DNA of 64,000 nucleotides from Stercorarius parasiticus. Taxonomy: Eukaryota > Chordata > Aves > Charadriiformes > Stercorariidae. The notes beneath the pieces are model-generated. The model saw only the letters and a program-made list of their open reading frames with translations. It ran no database searches and was not told the origin of the DNA. This document shows positions 38,761 through 52,168 of this stretch, one piece after another (positions within the stretch are counted from its first letter, which is position 1; each line of letters begins with the position of its first letter). Where the stretch lies: assembly GCA_013396915.1 (NCBI GenBank), contig VWZL01000312.1, positions 1-64,000 on the forward strand. The letters are read 5' to 3'. The translations under genes were made by a program, and so were the position numbers.

Positions 38761-41700
38761 GAGTATTTCAGAAAAAAACCAAAACAAAACCAAAAGCCCA
38801 ACACTTTTTTTTCTCCAATATGTAAGGTCGTCAAGCTCTAGCATCACCATTGCCCTCAATGGGTAGCAGTTGTTCCCCCCCCTCAGGAAAAGGGGGTTGG
38901 AGACGCATTTGACCATGTTAGTACAGGCATTTAACAGAACTAATAATATTTTATCTGTTTTCTGTATATTTTAATTTGAAAGTGTAATGCTGTCTCTCGT
39001 GGATAGCCAAGCTGGATCCCGAAGAACTGGGGTAATTGCTATTCACCTGCTGCTGCCTCTGCAATGAATATTCACGGTGTGTGGCAAACCCGAGGGCAGC
39101 AGAGTCTCCCCAGGTGCTCGGTGCCATCTAAACCCTTCGTTTGCTGAGAAATTTACTTCAGGAGGATGACCTTGTATCGAGCCTGAGAATTTACCAGGTT
39201 TTAATTGTTAGATAATGGGTGGTATTAGTGTAAGGCACTGGTGGAAGTGTTTGTACGGACCCCAGCAAGAAGGGCACTCACGCTCTGTAAGGCATTGATT
39301 AAAATACTGTTAATTAGAGAGAAGGGGAGAAGGAAAGGGGAGAGCAGAGATGCTCAGCTGGTGGCAAAGCCCAGCTGCACGGGGTCAGGCAGACCCCTGG
39401 CCATGGCAGGCTGCACAGATCCCGCCCACGCAGTCTTTACGGCTGTTGGAGGATGCTCTTAGAAGTGAGCAACACCATTAATTTCTACTGCTGATATAAA
39501 ACCACACTGCTTCACTTCGAGATAAGACGAGACACACAGCTGGTGTAATTGCCGGGTGCCCAGCAGCACCTGCCCGCAGGCTTCTCCACTGCAATTAGTG
39601 GGGGCAGTGCTCATTAGTTAGGGCTGTGCATTTGTGCTCACATCAACCCAAAGTCTTTTTTTTTCCTCCTGGGGTTTGCAGAAGGATGATGATAGTTTAC
39701 AATGTTAATAATAAACTGGGTGGGGATCAGTGAAGGGGACTCTATGGCATGACACAGCATCCATGTATAATAGCAACACCTCCTCCTCCTCTTCCCAAAA
39801 GCAACTTCACGGATGAAGTGAAGATGCGAAAAAATAAAAAAATGAGGGAAGAAATAAGCATGTTGGGATGAGGAGTAGAAGACATGGAGTAACAGATAAA
39901 TTTCTCAGCCAGACGCTATCACCCTCACAGCTTACTCACAAACTAATTGTTATACCACTGAGATCAGTTTTGGGCAGGAATCCCAAGAGTAAAGGGTGCC
40001 AACTTCTTCCAGGGAGCATTTCTCAGGTAGTAGATGGAGCCATGGGCAAAGTACAGACAGAACGGAGCTGTTGAGGCTGGCAAATGCTCACAGTGGAGAA
40101 ACATATTGATTCAGTTTAATTTGTGAGAAATTTGAAAGTAAAGGCAACTCTAACCCACCTTTGGCATTGATTCTGCCATTCGTATGGAGGCCACCATCAG
40201 ACTTTCAGCAGTGCTACCCCCAGACATTGAATTGGTCAGGTTACTGATAGGCTTTCTACTGTGGCTTTCTAAAATTATTTTGTAATCTGGAGACCAGTTT
40301 GAAGATCTTCAGTTTGCAGGGAAAGGTAAGCTAAATTGTAGGTATGGTGTGTCCCGCACCAAGCAATTCCCGTAATCTCATTTTTATTAGTCACTCACCA
40401 TTTAGGAAGTGTTGAACAGGCGGCTAAAGTCTACCACAGTAAATCGCTATCAAAAAAACCCCAGTGAAATCTTGTGTAGTGCAGATGAAAAATATATTTT
40501 TTTCTGGGAAACATTTGAGAAAAAAACAATTTATTGTGCCATTTTTACTGAGTGAAGGATGGGAAGGGACATTACTTGACACCCACACTGCTAAGCCCCT
40601 GGAATATGAATGCCGAAGGGGCTGTTGAAAAGGGAGCCTCGTTTACAAGTGTTATAAAGAGAATGGTGCCAAAAATACATTGAAATGGTGGGTTTAGATG
40701 CAATTCAATAACCAGCTCCAGTCAGAACGCACGCACTCCTGCCCAGATGCTGAATTCTGTCATTTTGTAAGCAGACGGCATAATGTATGTGCATGGCCAA
40801 GCCCATTGCCGGTGCACTGATGCTGAGGTCAGCTGAATGAGACCAGGCATGAATTTGGCCTTCAGAGTTTGTTTTTCTCACTTTAATGAAACTCAAGAAA
40901 TAGCTGTCTCAAGAAATAGCCTTAGGGAGCACAGATTTTGCCCATATTTTAGAATTTTGACTGTCACAAATAGATTCGGAAGTATCTTCCCAGAGAAGAA
41001 AAATTTAAAAGTAGCTTAATTCAAGGAAAATGAGGCTGCTGAGAAGCATGAAAGCAGAACTGGGTATGGGCTCCTGCAAACTTTACTTTAACCCTTGTGA
41101 CTGTCCTTATTCTACAGGGCCCTTCAGTGGAACTTTTCTGAAGTGAGTTATCATGAGGTGGTGTCAGGGTCCTTATGTGATGAGTTGCAGCATCATTATA
41201 ATTACAGCCTCTGCTAAGAGACCCGATATTATGCAACTAATGAGTTTCCCCTGCAGGTCTGGAAAATACCTCATGGAAAAAAATCTGTACCATTTCTTAC
41301 ACCTTCTTTTGCTGCCATCCCCTGGACAGTGATGATCTGCCTAGTGCCGTGCCTGTGGGTCAATTGCAGTGGTTCCCAGCACCTGGGTACCGATGCTGTA
41401 CTGCAGTTATGTCTTCCACGTCACAGGACATCACCAAATGTGCTTGACAAAACACAATTAGTTCATCCCTTGTACTACAGAAGGAGTTGCAGGACTAGCA
41501 CAACATGCGCTGCCTTTAAGGTGACACTGCTAAAGTAATTAAAAAATCCAGTGTAGCCCCTGGTCTCCCCTTCCAAAGGTGTTACACTGCAGAAGAGGTG
41601 GCGACTACAAAGAGGCAGCAAGCAATCTGCATGCAGGGACCAGCACTCTCCTCCGTTGCATTCAGTACAATCAAATGGAGCAACTCAGGTGTCCCTGGTA

Positions 41701-42908
41701 TTTTTAGACTCCCCGGTTGTGTTGCTTTGCTTTAGAGGAATAACCTGCTAGCCATACGGTGATGGGGCTGTGGGACAGCACCTCCAGCCTGCTCAGAGTC
41801 AGAAGGTTTTTAGTTAATTAAAGCATCACTTGCAGAGATGGAGAATCACTAAGGAGATGTGAGGTAAGGAAATGTTCAGTGGAGTGTTGCAGGGTTTTTT
41901 TCCTTTGCAGTTGCTGTGGCTAGATGTTTTTAATGGAAAGAAAACAAAATATCATAACAACAACTCTGATGAAATCGCCTGATGCTTATGTCCATTTCCA
42001 GCAGAGTTTAGGAAGCTGATGAACACATAGTTTCATCTGGTTCATTGTTCCTGGAACTGAACTTAATACTTTCATAACAAATAGTACATACAGTGAAGTT
42101 TCTTCTATTTTCTAGTGAACAGCAAGGAGCAGGTTGTGATGTTTCTCAGACGCATTGCTTTTTTTCAAAATTATTCTACAAGATTATTCTTGCTTATTAC
42201 CTTGCAATTTGAGCTGCACTTCTTGTTTTTTAATGCTCTTATCATTAAGTGGCATTGTTTCTACACCCTGAATAGAAACAGTCTCCCTGAACATCACAAG
42301 GCATGCTCATATAAAATTTACTTCCTGCCTGAACTTGAGAAAGCAGATAGACTTTTGCAAAAAGCCAGGTTACTGCGAACTCACTTGCATGAACATTCAT
42401 GGAATGGGACCGCGAGAGAAGTCTGAGCAAGGCCAAAGCAGATGTGTTTACGGTTTCAAACAAATCTCTGTAGATAATATTTTGCAGTAAGTGTCTCTCT
42501 GTTTGTGAAGAATAAAGCCCTTCAGTCTTCAAACATCACAGATCCTGGGCTTCCCTAAGGACACAGAGCTATTCTCCCTTGCCCTGCTGTCAAGTGGGAA
42601 AGTTGCTTCCTGGAACTTTTTTTTTAACAGCTTCCATTGCACACTGGGCTCCCAGTTGGATTTAAAGCTCTGCATGAATGAATCAATGACTGAGAGCTAG
42701 GAATGGTTGTCTTCCCCTTGGCATTGTGCTGGGTTAGCTGAGGGCTGAATTTGGCTGGCTGTCTTGCTACATCTGGAAGCAGGTAGGGGCACTGAGACCT
42801 CTTATACAATAGAAAAAAGAGATAATATTGAATTAGATCCAAAGCAGAGCAGGAGGATATATAAGGATCTGATAGGTAAGGATTTATACGGATCTGACGG
42901 GTCCTCTT
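38761..42908. other. Intergenic, no gene recognised
   Basis: AT-rich noncoding sequence upstream of MTMR8. The only local structure noted is a 13-nt direct repeat CTCAAGAAATAGC at 40892-40904 and 40908-40920. There is no supported exon. Confidence 0.5.
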
Positions 42909-43330
42909 AGAATCATAGAATCTTCATGGTTGGAAAGGACCTTGGAGATCATCGAGTCCAACCATACACACACAAAAAAACCCCCCTACAATCTCTGTCA
43001 CTAGAGCATGCCCTGAAGTGCCAAATCTACACGTTTCTTAAATCCCTCTAGGGATGGGGACTCAACCACCTCCCTGGGCAGGCTGTTCCAGTGCCTGACC
43101 ACTCTTTCAGGAAAGGAATTCTTCCTAATATCTAATCTAAACCTCCCCTGCCGCAACTTCAGACCATTTCCTCTGGTCCTGTCATTATTCACCTGGGAGA
43201 AGAGGCCAACACCCACCTCTCTGCAACCTCCTTTCAGGTAGTTGTAGAGGGCAATGAGGTCTCCCCTCAGCCTCCTCTTCTCCAAGCTAAACATGCCCAG
43301 TTCCCTCAGCCTCTCCTCATATGGCTTTTT
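42909..43330 (-). mobile_element. CR1 LINE 3' end with ORF2 C-terminal remnant
   Basis: The low-coordinate side reads AGAATCATAGAATC, the reverse complement of the CR1 ATTCTATG tail. Minus frame 43294-43001 is still open for 97 codons. It encodes the typical C terminus of the CR1 reverse-transcriptase polyprotein ([16 protein letters not shown], then [17 protein letters not shown]). The intact frame suggests a moderately young copy. It is 5'-truncated, carries no reverse-transcriptase core, and cannot move on its own. Confidence 0.95.
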
Positions 43331-45929
43331 CCTCTAGTGTAGGACATGATCTAACAAAATACAAGTGATCTAGTGCATTAAAATATGTATGGCAGACAGA
43401 CTGAATGTTCTTTGCAATACTAACATGTTTCAGGGTCCTGAACTCTTTGTTCCAGCACCCAAAGCTCTGACCCAGTCAAGCTTGTTAGCAGTGGCAAATT
43501 CATTCCTAACTATTTTTCTTTGATGAAATGGAGTTGTTCTTTTTTTGAGACGGGACTCAATCCAAAGTGACAAAGGGTGGATTATCTGCCTCTCAGCAAG
43601 CTATTGAAACCTATCAGAGTGAATTCGGATGTGGATTTAGGAAAGCTATTGAAAACATGCCAAGAACTGTATAATACAGGGAAGGAGAGCAGGAATGGTA
43701 CTTAAATGCAGTGTGATATTAGGATGTTGGCAGCATCTGGAGAACTGAGATGGTGTTTGGCAAGTGACAGAAAGGGATGTAATTCAGGACTGGAGCCAAA
43801 CTCAGACTTTACTTGGTTGCAGACAGAATCTCCTCTGGGGTTTCCCCCTGCCATACTTAGAAAATTGTTTTTTCCGATTTGTAATGAAGCTCAAATTTCA
43901 GTATCTATGCATGCACTATGTATGCCATAGCTTTTTAGTGAGAAAATTAGCCAGACCTTTTCCTGAGGCCCAGCTTTTATTACAGGGTAAACAGAGGGGT
44001 TTTTGGACATAGCTTCTTGTTAGAGATCAAATTAAGGAGGGATGTCGCTAGGGCTTGCAGTGGAAAAAATACTTCAGGATTCTTCTATTCCGTCTCTCCG
44101 AGAACCTCCTTCTGTATGTTGTGCATATCTGTGATTTGACTCTCTTGTTTAATTACAGTTCTAATCATCTTACTCATGCTTCATTTCTCACTGTAAATAA
44201 AAGGAATTTTAGGCTGCACTTTGCTTTTTTTCTTCCAAGCGGCTGCATAAATTTGCCCTTTTTAAAAAAGTGACTGATTATTTTATTGTGAAATCATGTG
44301 CTCATCTAGTCAACATTACTGAGTTGAGTCATGCCATTGTCAGGGAAAGCACCCTAGGGAACAAAGATGAACAATTGCAGGTTATTTGTCACCAGCGGTG
44401 TGTGGAGTGCTTAAACTCACTGAGTGATAGCAAATGACAGCAAGATGACTTTGTACTTACACATTTGAAATACAATATAGTCTGTTGAAATCTTTCATGG
44501 TTTTATGTATAGGGACAATGGCAAATTTCCAGGGAAGGCAAACTGAATGTATGTTTCTCCTTCTGTCTCTAAGGACAGCCAACTCATACCTTCTTCCACT
44601 GGGGCTCCCTGATCTTTCCAAAGTCAGTCGCCCATAAGCCACATTTGCCTCTTCCAGTGTACACTGGTTCCAAGTTGCAATGTGCTTTGTTAAGTTCCAT
44701 TTCCAAGGAATATCATCCCAGAACTTCCATGCCACCTCTATTCACTGCTGACAGGGTGAAAGCGGCTTCCAGAAATAAGCTGCAAAAATATTGGAGAAGG
44801 GTGAATGGATTGGGAGGGAAATAACGATCTTAGCAAAAGTAGTTTCCCCAGGGCTAGGCATGGCAATGGCTCCAGTCATCTCTCCATTCTCTGCTCTCCT
44901 TGGCCTAGATCTGCCTGAGAGTTTGCAAACACCAGTACCAGCCCATGCCGGGTAGTCCAGCACTGGAGGAATCCTCACATCCATCAATACCAGTTACCAC
45001 CACACCAGTTTCATGTCCCAGTCTTGTTCCAACAGTCCTAGCCCCAGATGAATGGATTGGCTGGTTTTATTCTTGCGCACCCCACACCCATGGGAACCCT
45101 TAAGACCAAGCACAATGCTCTGTGATGTGCTGTGTTCAGGGCTGTCTTGTTGTTGGTAAAGAAAGCAATCTTAATTTGGGGGCTGGTGCAGGGAACAGAG
45201 TCTTTTCAAAGTCATTTCTTTAACTTAGGCGTCACAAGATTGCTTTAACCAAGGAGCAATGGAAGAAGCGGTGAAGAGTGGTATACCCCATTCATCTCTT
45301 GATCAGCCTGTTGGACAACACTGTCCAATGACAAAGTCCTGCCTAGCGCCAACTGAACATCTATTAAAGCTGGTATGTGGGCAGATGAAGCATGAATGTT
45401 TCTCTACAGTGAACTGGAAAAATAATATGTGGTTGTCTAATAAAGTACTTCAAGGACACTCTAAAAGCAAACTTGACAGAGGGCTATTTGTCCAGCAACT
45501 CTTTGCGCTCTCAGCTACCAAGAAGTAGTGACAAAGCCCATAGCGTGAAGAAGCACAGGTGTCTTTCATGCCCTTGGACAAGAAACCCATGCAAGGTGAA
45601 GAAAACAGCAGCTGGCTGGCACACACTTGTAGTGTCACTGGAAATTGTAGAACAGAAAGTGTTTATCAGATATAGGCCGGTACTGTTATTTGCAAACCTA
45701 TCACATTTACTCATCCACTGCTGGTCTGGCACTATCGTCCTCAACTCAAGATGACAAATTGGTTTGAAAAGCCCGTTGCATCACCCACCCATGAGAAGAA
45801 CCTTGTTGCCCCTGGATAACGTCATTCCAGATCATACGAACTGGTTTATACTTACAATGTCAGAAAATTAACACTTACTAACAAGTCCCAGTTCTCACTT
45901 TTCCCACGCTTTCTCTTTAATATGAAATC
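43331..45929. other. Intergenic, no gene recognised
   Basis: Noncoding sequence. A minus frame of 92 codons at 44457-44735 has no recognisable domain or supported splice partner and is not called. Nothing else was seen. Confidence 0.45.
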
Positions 45930-46138
45930 TCAGTAGGGAAACACAATAGATACCCAGATAGTTCTACTTAGGGGCCTTTGGCACATGTGTCCCACTATTG
46001 ACCGTGCCCTTACTGAGCCAACCTTTTTTGAATGGGCAGGAGCGCTGGTACCTGCCCATGGTAGAAGCTTCGGCGGAGTTAGGTGGGTGCTCACACCAGC
46101 GGTGACTATGTTAGCAGCGGGATGAATGCGTAAGATAC
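45930..46138 (-). other. Exon-like patch, unrecognised
   Basis: On the minus strand a strong acceptor (TCTTCTTTTCTGTTTCCCTA then GGCAG) is followed from 46136 by 68 open codons ending in TGA at 45932-45930. Its peptide includes RIHPAANIVTAGVSTHLTPP. The local GC content is clearly above the AT-rich surroundings. The opposite strand is also open (45985-46125, 46 codons after ATG), so the open frame alone is not proof. It could be a terminal exon of a lineage gene or noncoding RNA, a retrocopy fragment, or a conserved element. Confidence 0.2.
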
Positions 46139-48904
46139 CTGCCTAGGGAAACAGAAAAGAAGATGGAGAAAGAGTCACAAAATAAAGTCCTCAGGGTGGG
46201 TGTTTTATCATAATAAGATACATAACAGAAAATTTAACCTTGACACATAAAGGTAGAATTCTTCTTCTTTACACTTAATATAATCTGTGCAACTACTACT
46301 TTGTCATGCTAATGAGACCATATGCCTTCTAGACAACAGAGACTGCAATGTAGTTTATATCAACAAAATATGGCTGGCTTAGAACTTAATTAGCCTTGAC
46401 AGACCAGCGGCACGTACCTGACCCAACACTGCAAAGCAAATTCTTTCCAGTTGGTTTTCAGTAGAAATCTTTCCTCTTTCTTTTTTGTCTCCTCTGCTGA
46501 ACCCAAGCTAGATACTTTAAAGGCCACAGCAATTCAGTTGCTCATCACCAGAGCAAGCCTAGATCTAGAGCTCGTATTTAATTTTCCTGGACCACGTTAG
46601 CTTAGCCAATTCTCTACAAGGTTTAAATGAAAAGCAAAAAGATGCAGCAAAGCAGAAAAAATATGACCTTTGAATGAAGATTTTAACTGAAGAACAAAAC
46701 AAAGTTGAGGAAAAATCCAATAAAGTTTCTTTTCATAGGGATGAAAAGCAGTTTTTTATTTTGTTCAGATTTCAGGATCTGTATAATAAAGCTAGTCTGT
46801 AACATTTGTTTCACTTAACATTTTGAAAGTGAAGAGCTTCCCCTATGGCAGTCCACTGATAAGTTATCCCTAGCAGGCTACAGGGTACACTGTGCGCCAT
46901 GAACTGTGCCACGCACGGCTTTAGTGAAGGTAGCTCAGGAGCCCCAGAGGAAAGGAATATGATCACTTTGGCAAAATAACTGTAGCGAGTGAAGAAAAAA
47001 AACCCAAAACCATAAACCTTAAATCCTCTTACTAAGATGTTCAAAATCGTATGTGACACTGATGTTCCTTCCTTCTTTCTTCATCAACCCCCCTTTCCCA
47101 AGATCGTGCATGTACAAAACAGAGAACTAATCCATTTGTACCATAGCTGTGGATTTCTCATCTCTCTACTCTTTATTCACAAAAACACATATTACCTCCC
47201 TCATAAATACTTCAATGCTCAGTACATCTCGGATGTTAGACAGAATCTACCCCTGTGTGGCTTTGGCAGCTATTTTGAAATTACCTGTTCCTAAGAAATC
47301 CCCAGGCAGAGAGAACTTCATGTTTCTCATTCCAGCAAGAAATTCAGTCCAGTGAGAAATGCTTTGGTAACATTCATAATTTCTACCAATCACTCTGTAT
47401 TTTCTAAAATCAAACAAAATACTTGACTGAACAAAAGTTTTAGTCTGCGTAGGCTATTTGTGTACAAGATGGCAAAAGAGATTCCAGATGATCTTCCTTC
47501 CTGTAATTTCTCCAGCAGTGTTTGTGCAATCTGATGGAAACATCCCAGCATGGGAATAAATAAATCTGTGTAAGAATTTACACTGAGCTCTCATTAAACT
47601 GCAGATATTTGCCCAGCTGAGATCTTATTTGATCGCATTATTTGTTTTCCAAATGGAAGCCTGAAGTTTTTCTTTTGCCTACATAAATGCTCACCTAGTA
47701 TAATCTTAAGAAAATAAATTATCTGTATATTTCAGATGTCACTCCTTTCGTTGAGAGTCCACGAATGAAACTGTGTCAATGTCATTTAGACTTTTATTAC
47801 CATTTCTCCTGTTGAGACTACTGATCTGGGAAATTTTGAAGTCCTTTCTCCCTTCTTAAGTTTTTTTTTTCTTTCTCAGAAAAGTTTCTGTAGTGGGCTG
47901 TATTGCTTTTCTTCTGGGCAGCTTTCTGAGTTATTTATAACCTCTTCAGGAAATAAAAGAGTTTAGTAACCAGAGTTACCTTAGTTTAGCCTATTTAATT
48001 TGTTAGTCATGCTTCTACCTCCAGTTCTGCCATAGTCAAGGTACTGATTAAACGTACATAGGCAGAATTCTGTCTCCAGGTGACAGCCACACACATCCAC
48101 TCCCATCCCTACGCTGGAGGCACTGCCCTGCCCTGGAGGCACACGTGCATCTCCTTGTGTTCCTTCTCACCTGTGCGTTAGGACACACGGGTCCCTGATA
48201 GGAAACCTGGGACCGAGCTGGATCCCACAGTGTGTCTGCAGCCACTCGCCACAGATGCAGCTTTCAGAAGCAGAGGTGCCAGCGGGAGCACAGAAATGAG
48301 CACACAGGGCACGCTGGGCCTGGATGAATCTTAATTAATGCCATGCACAAAGCTGGGGGCACAGGCCCTGACTGTTGGCAATTAACCTGTCTGTGGCATC
48401 TCCCAGAGGTGAAAACTCTGAGCTTCTCAACTTCCAGGCTCTCTGCAGGCTCAGGCAGACCGTCCTATGTTATTTCCATCTTGATCACATTTTCAAGATC
48501 TTCAGCTTTACTTTCATGGTAGCAAACAAAGATGAAATTTGAGATGTTAGTATTAATCACATGCCTCCAGGATCTGGAGAACGAGGTGTGTAGTCTCTGC
48601 AAGTCCAGGTGACCCTGGTGGCACTTAGTGCATGGTCTGCCTGCTGCCACACAGCCATGATGGAAAGGTGTTCATGTCATCCCAGTGCCCACAGCCACTT
48701 CCACCTGGTTCTCCTGCGCTCCCCAGTTTGGGCCGGTGTGACACAGCCCCCTCGGCTGCCACTCCTGGGTATGCAGAGGGACACAGTGGCAGCATCGATC
48801 TTCTGAATTCTGTTCTGTGTTTCCTGTTAATTTACTATGTGTGTAAGGCATTCAGGCTCTGTATCTGTTATTCTCTTGTAAAATAGAATAATGGCGGGGG
48901 GGAA
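46139..48904. other. Intergenic, no gene recognised
   Basis: AT-rich noncoding sequence with poly(T) and poly(A) patches. No open frame was found with domain or splice support. Confidence 0.5.
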
Positions 48905-48975
48905 AGATTGGAAGGCACATCTGGAGGTCATCTAGTCCAACCTCCTGCTCAAGGGAAGTCTAACTTCAATTAAGG
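48905..48975 (-). mobile_element. Short CR1-like fragment
   Basis: GATTGGAAGGCACATCTGG followed by TCATCTAGTCCAACCTCCTG resembles the region just inside the CR1 3' end, in the same orientation as the other two copies. About 70 nt remain, and it is diverged, with the terminal octamer repeats lost. Confidence 0.7.
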
Positions 48976-51508
48976 TAAGCATAATAATTACCTACGTTAG
49001 AAAGTCTGGGGAGATACAAGAGGAAGGAGAGTTTACATAACATTAGCCTTGCTAGTGAACCTCAGAATCCTAAAGCTGATATTCCCTTTAGTAATTCTAT
49101 TATTTCCATATGTGTGAATAATTTCTTACTCTCCTTGTACTCTCCTATTATATCTTTATTTTCTAATATGCACATTTGTGGATTTTATCTGGCGATTGCT
49201 TTTGGCTGTAAGACCTCAAACCTGAGCAATTTAAAGACGGAGAGGAAGAACATCAGTTCTTAAAAAACCAGTACAGCAATACATCAGTGTGTTACAGTGA
49301 CAGTTTAATATGCATGATCAGTATCAAGCTGAGCTGCTGTCCTTTGTATAAGGCCATTAGCTGTGCTTCCACAGAGAGTATCAGGTTGGACAACACTGGA
49401 TTTAGCAATAACTAAGATTATATTGCAATTTAGAAGTCAATAAACATAGCCATTGTCTTGGCTGCTGCTGTTGTGACAACCAGCGATTTTTCTCAGTCAC
49501 TGTGTGTTTCAGACTTCATCTGTCACACTTAGATTACTAGCAGAGCACTAGGCAACATGCCATAGGAAACAGTCGTGTGCTGGAAGGGTGTTCTACCAGA
49601 TCGCTTTTGGTTGAAGTTAGTTGGATTTTATTATGATTTTCTTTTCGTGAACGCTCTCTCCTCTGCTATGGCCTAGGAGGGATGCTCATAGAGGATCAGC
49701 TTCCTAGTCCCGGGCAAGCCACATCTCCAGAGGCTGCTGGAGTTATTTCAGGCTACTGAAGGCTGCGGGAGTTATTTCAGTTACCTGCAAGGGGTGCCAG
49801 CGCCCAGAGAAGCGCCAGCCACACAGCAACAGCTGGAGGAAGAAGCCACTCTATCGGCTCTAAAATGGATGGGGTGTCCTTCTGCTTCTGGCCTCTGGGT
49901 CATACGGAGAGAATAAAGCAAATTATTGAGATCCACCCTGAGTTTCTGCTGTGAGACAGATTATCAATTGTATGTTTCAATTAGTAAAACTAAAAGCCTC
50001 AAGTTCAGTTTAACTGCCTGCATCGAAAGAGAAACTGTCAGAGTGGAGGTTTTAGACACGTGCTGTTTGTGTCAGAAATGCCATCGGTGTTTTTCAGTGA
50101 TGTGTTCGGAACACGCTCTGTGTCAGAGGCAGAGCGCAGCCTGCCCACACACACTTCTGCAAACTCAACCCTGACTTGCACCAGCCCTTTTTTCAGTCTC
50201 GAGGCTCAACAGCGCACTGCAGTCCTGTCCTAACATGTCATCAGCCCTTCCTGGCAATATCTTCTTCTGGGGAGTGTGCCAGTCACAGCAAATTGTTCCA
50301 TTCGGTGGCACTTCTGCATTTGGGAAAATGTCACCCAGCTGAGATTAAAAAATTAATTCATATATAACATATGCCTCACTTGAGCAGCTGAAGGCTGGTT
50401 CTTTAGTCTTACAATTCCACTTGTCCCTGCCACGTCTTCCTGTTCCTGGCCCATCAGATTGTCTATGCAGCAGGTTATTTTTGCCTAATGTTACAGCAGA
50501 TCTCATTAATTTGTTACAATACCAAAGTGAAACTCAGCTTCAGTGACTCCGTAAAATAAACAGACAAATAAAATCTCATCCTAGAGTTCCATCTTCATTG
50601 CAAGTAAGTCTGTATCCCACTTGCCTATGTCAAGGGATGGGCTCACCCCACGGCTATTTCTGCACACTCAGCCCAGACACTAATAATTACTGAAGACATG
50701 CAGACCAATAGTGCCCTTTATTTCAAACTTCCAACCTTGTTACTTTCAGTGGGACTCCGATACTAGGATCGATGGCTAGATCAGAAAACAAAGCAATCGA
50801 ACTGCTGGTTTTGCAACTGAAACTCATGTAATACATATGTTAATATCACACAAGACAAAACAGGCTCCAGCTTGGTGTTGCCTACCTTTGTTCTTTCTAA
50901 CAGGAGAAAAAGGTAGTAAAATTTGCCGTTGCTGCTAATGGGACAGGTGAATACATATGGCCAATGGAAAAAAAAAAGGGCTATTTTTATCACCTCTGTC
51001 AAAGAAATAAAAGATTTTAGGACAAACCTTTAGCTGATGATTAATCAAGTTGAAAAGTTTTATTTCAGGTGAGGAACTGGCCCTTTAAATTTTCCTTTGG
51101 TTGGAATAGGGGATCTTGAAAAACGCGTTAGAAGACTCTTTAATGTTAACATTGGTTAAGAACACAAAGAGTATGACCAAGAGCTACAAGCAAGCTGTGC
51201 ATTCTGAAAATACCACAGGGTCGACCACTTCCCCTCTCACCATCTCACAGCAACCATGGCTGCAACAGAAATGAGGGCTGTTTCTCTTAATTACCTTCGT
51301 GCCTGCGCTGGGGCTTTGTGGCCAGCTCTATTGAACTCTGCCAACATACAGCATCTTTCCTTCCAAGGACGGAGCTAAAAGTAAATGCAAATTTTATCAG
51401 CTGTGTGTATTCCGCTCTTTCATTAGGATACCAGGGGAGTAGAGGGGTCTCTGCAATCTTGCAAGGGGCTGCCAAGGCCCGTGGTTTCTCAGTCACTGGC
51501 ACCCTCTG
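48976..51508. other. Intergenic, no gene recognised
   Basis: Noncoding sequence. A 20-nt near-perfect direct repeat lies at 49732-49751 and 49761-49780 (one mismatch). Nothing else was supported. Confidence 0.5.
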
Positions 51509-52168
51509 GTGGAAGAGAACACAGGGAGGACTTTATTGCTTAGACACAAGGTCAGAGTTGTATTCTTTGAGAGCACAGCTGTATCTTTTCAGGCTTCTGC
51601 CATGTTGTTGCTGGTCTGTCCACTGAAGTGCCAAGCCGCTGCTTGTACCTGTCCTGTGTACCTTGATGTTGTGCTGGGTTGCCTCCTGGGAGAGATAAGG
51701 ATGTTTACTAGTTCTGTAAACCAAACATGGTCTAATATCTCCTCAGAGCATGCAAGCGCCTTACTGGTTATAGTGGCAATTGATGCACGCTCATTAAGGG
51801 TGAAAAGATACCTGCTTAAGAGAGGTCTTCTGCAAGGCTTGATGTTGAATAGAGCTACACCAATCTCTAGCTGTGGCTGCTGGCTCCTGGAGAAGGAGAT
51901 TTCCATCGTGAAGAACTGCTTGCAACATTCCTCCCCTCCGGCAGCACTTCATTCATCATCATCCCTAACACCAAGAAGAGGTGTCTGTGCAGGTCTCCAT
52001 GCTTCCCTTCTTTCTCTGTGGTGCGGTGAAACCCCAGCAGCGGTATTGTTATTTGAGGAGCACGTTGTGGGCGATCAGGAGTTGGGAGCAAGGACAGGGC
52101 ATGGGACTGGCCCTGGCCAAGTGCTAAAATTACTGTATGAGTATCCTGCGAGGCTGGATGACAAGTAG
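51509..52168 (+). other. Long unrecognised open frame, coding status doubtful
   Basis: This is the longest complete open frame in the intergenic half (219 codons). It is Leu/Ser/Cys-rich, with a hydrophobic stretch near residues 30-62. I recognise no domain, and an overlapping antisense frame of 207 codons (51867-52490) argues for chance or for a decayed repeat. No splice, promoter or poly(A) context supports a gene. Confidence 0.12.

Noticed and set aside
38376..38841. Overlapping 148-163 codon frames on both strands at the MTMR8 CpG promoter
   Set aside because: They are open on several frames at once because stops are rare in GC-rich DNA. The Pro/Arg/Ala composition shows no domain, and the MTMR8 start and 5' UTR explain the region.
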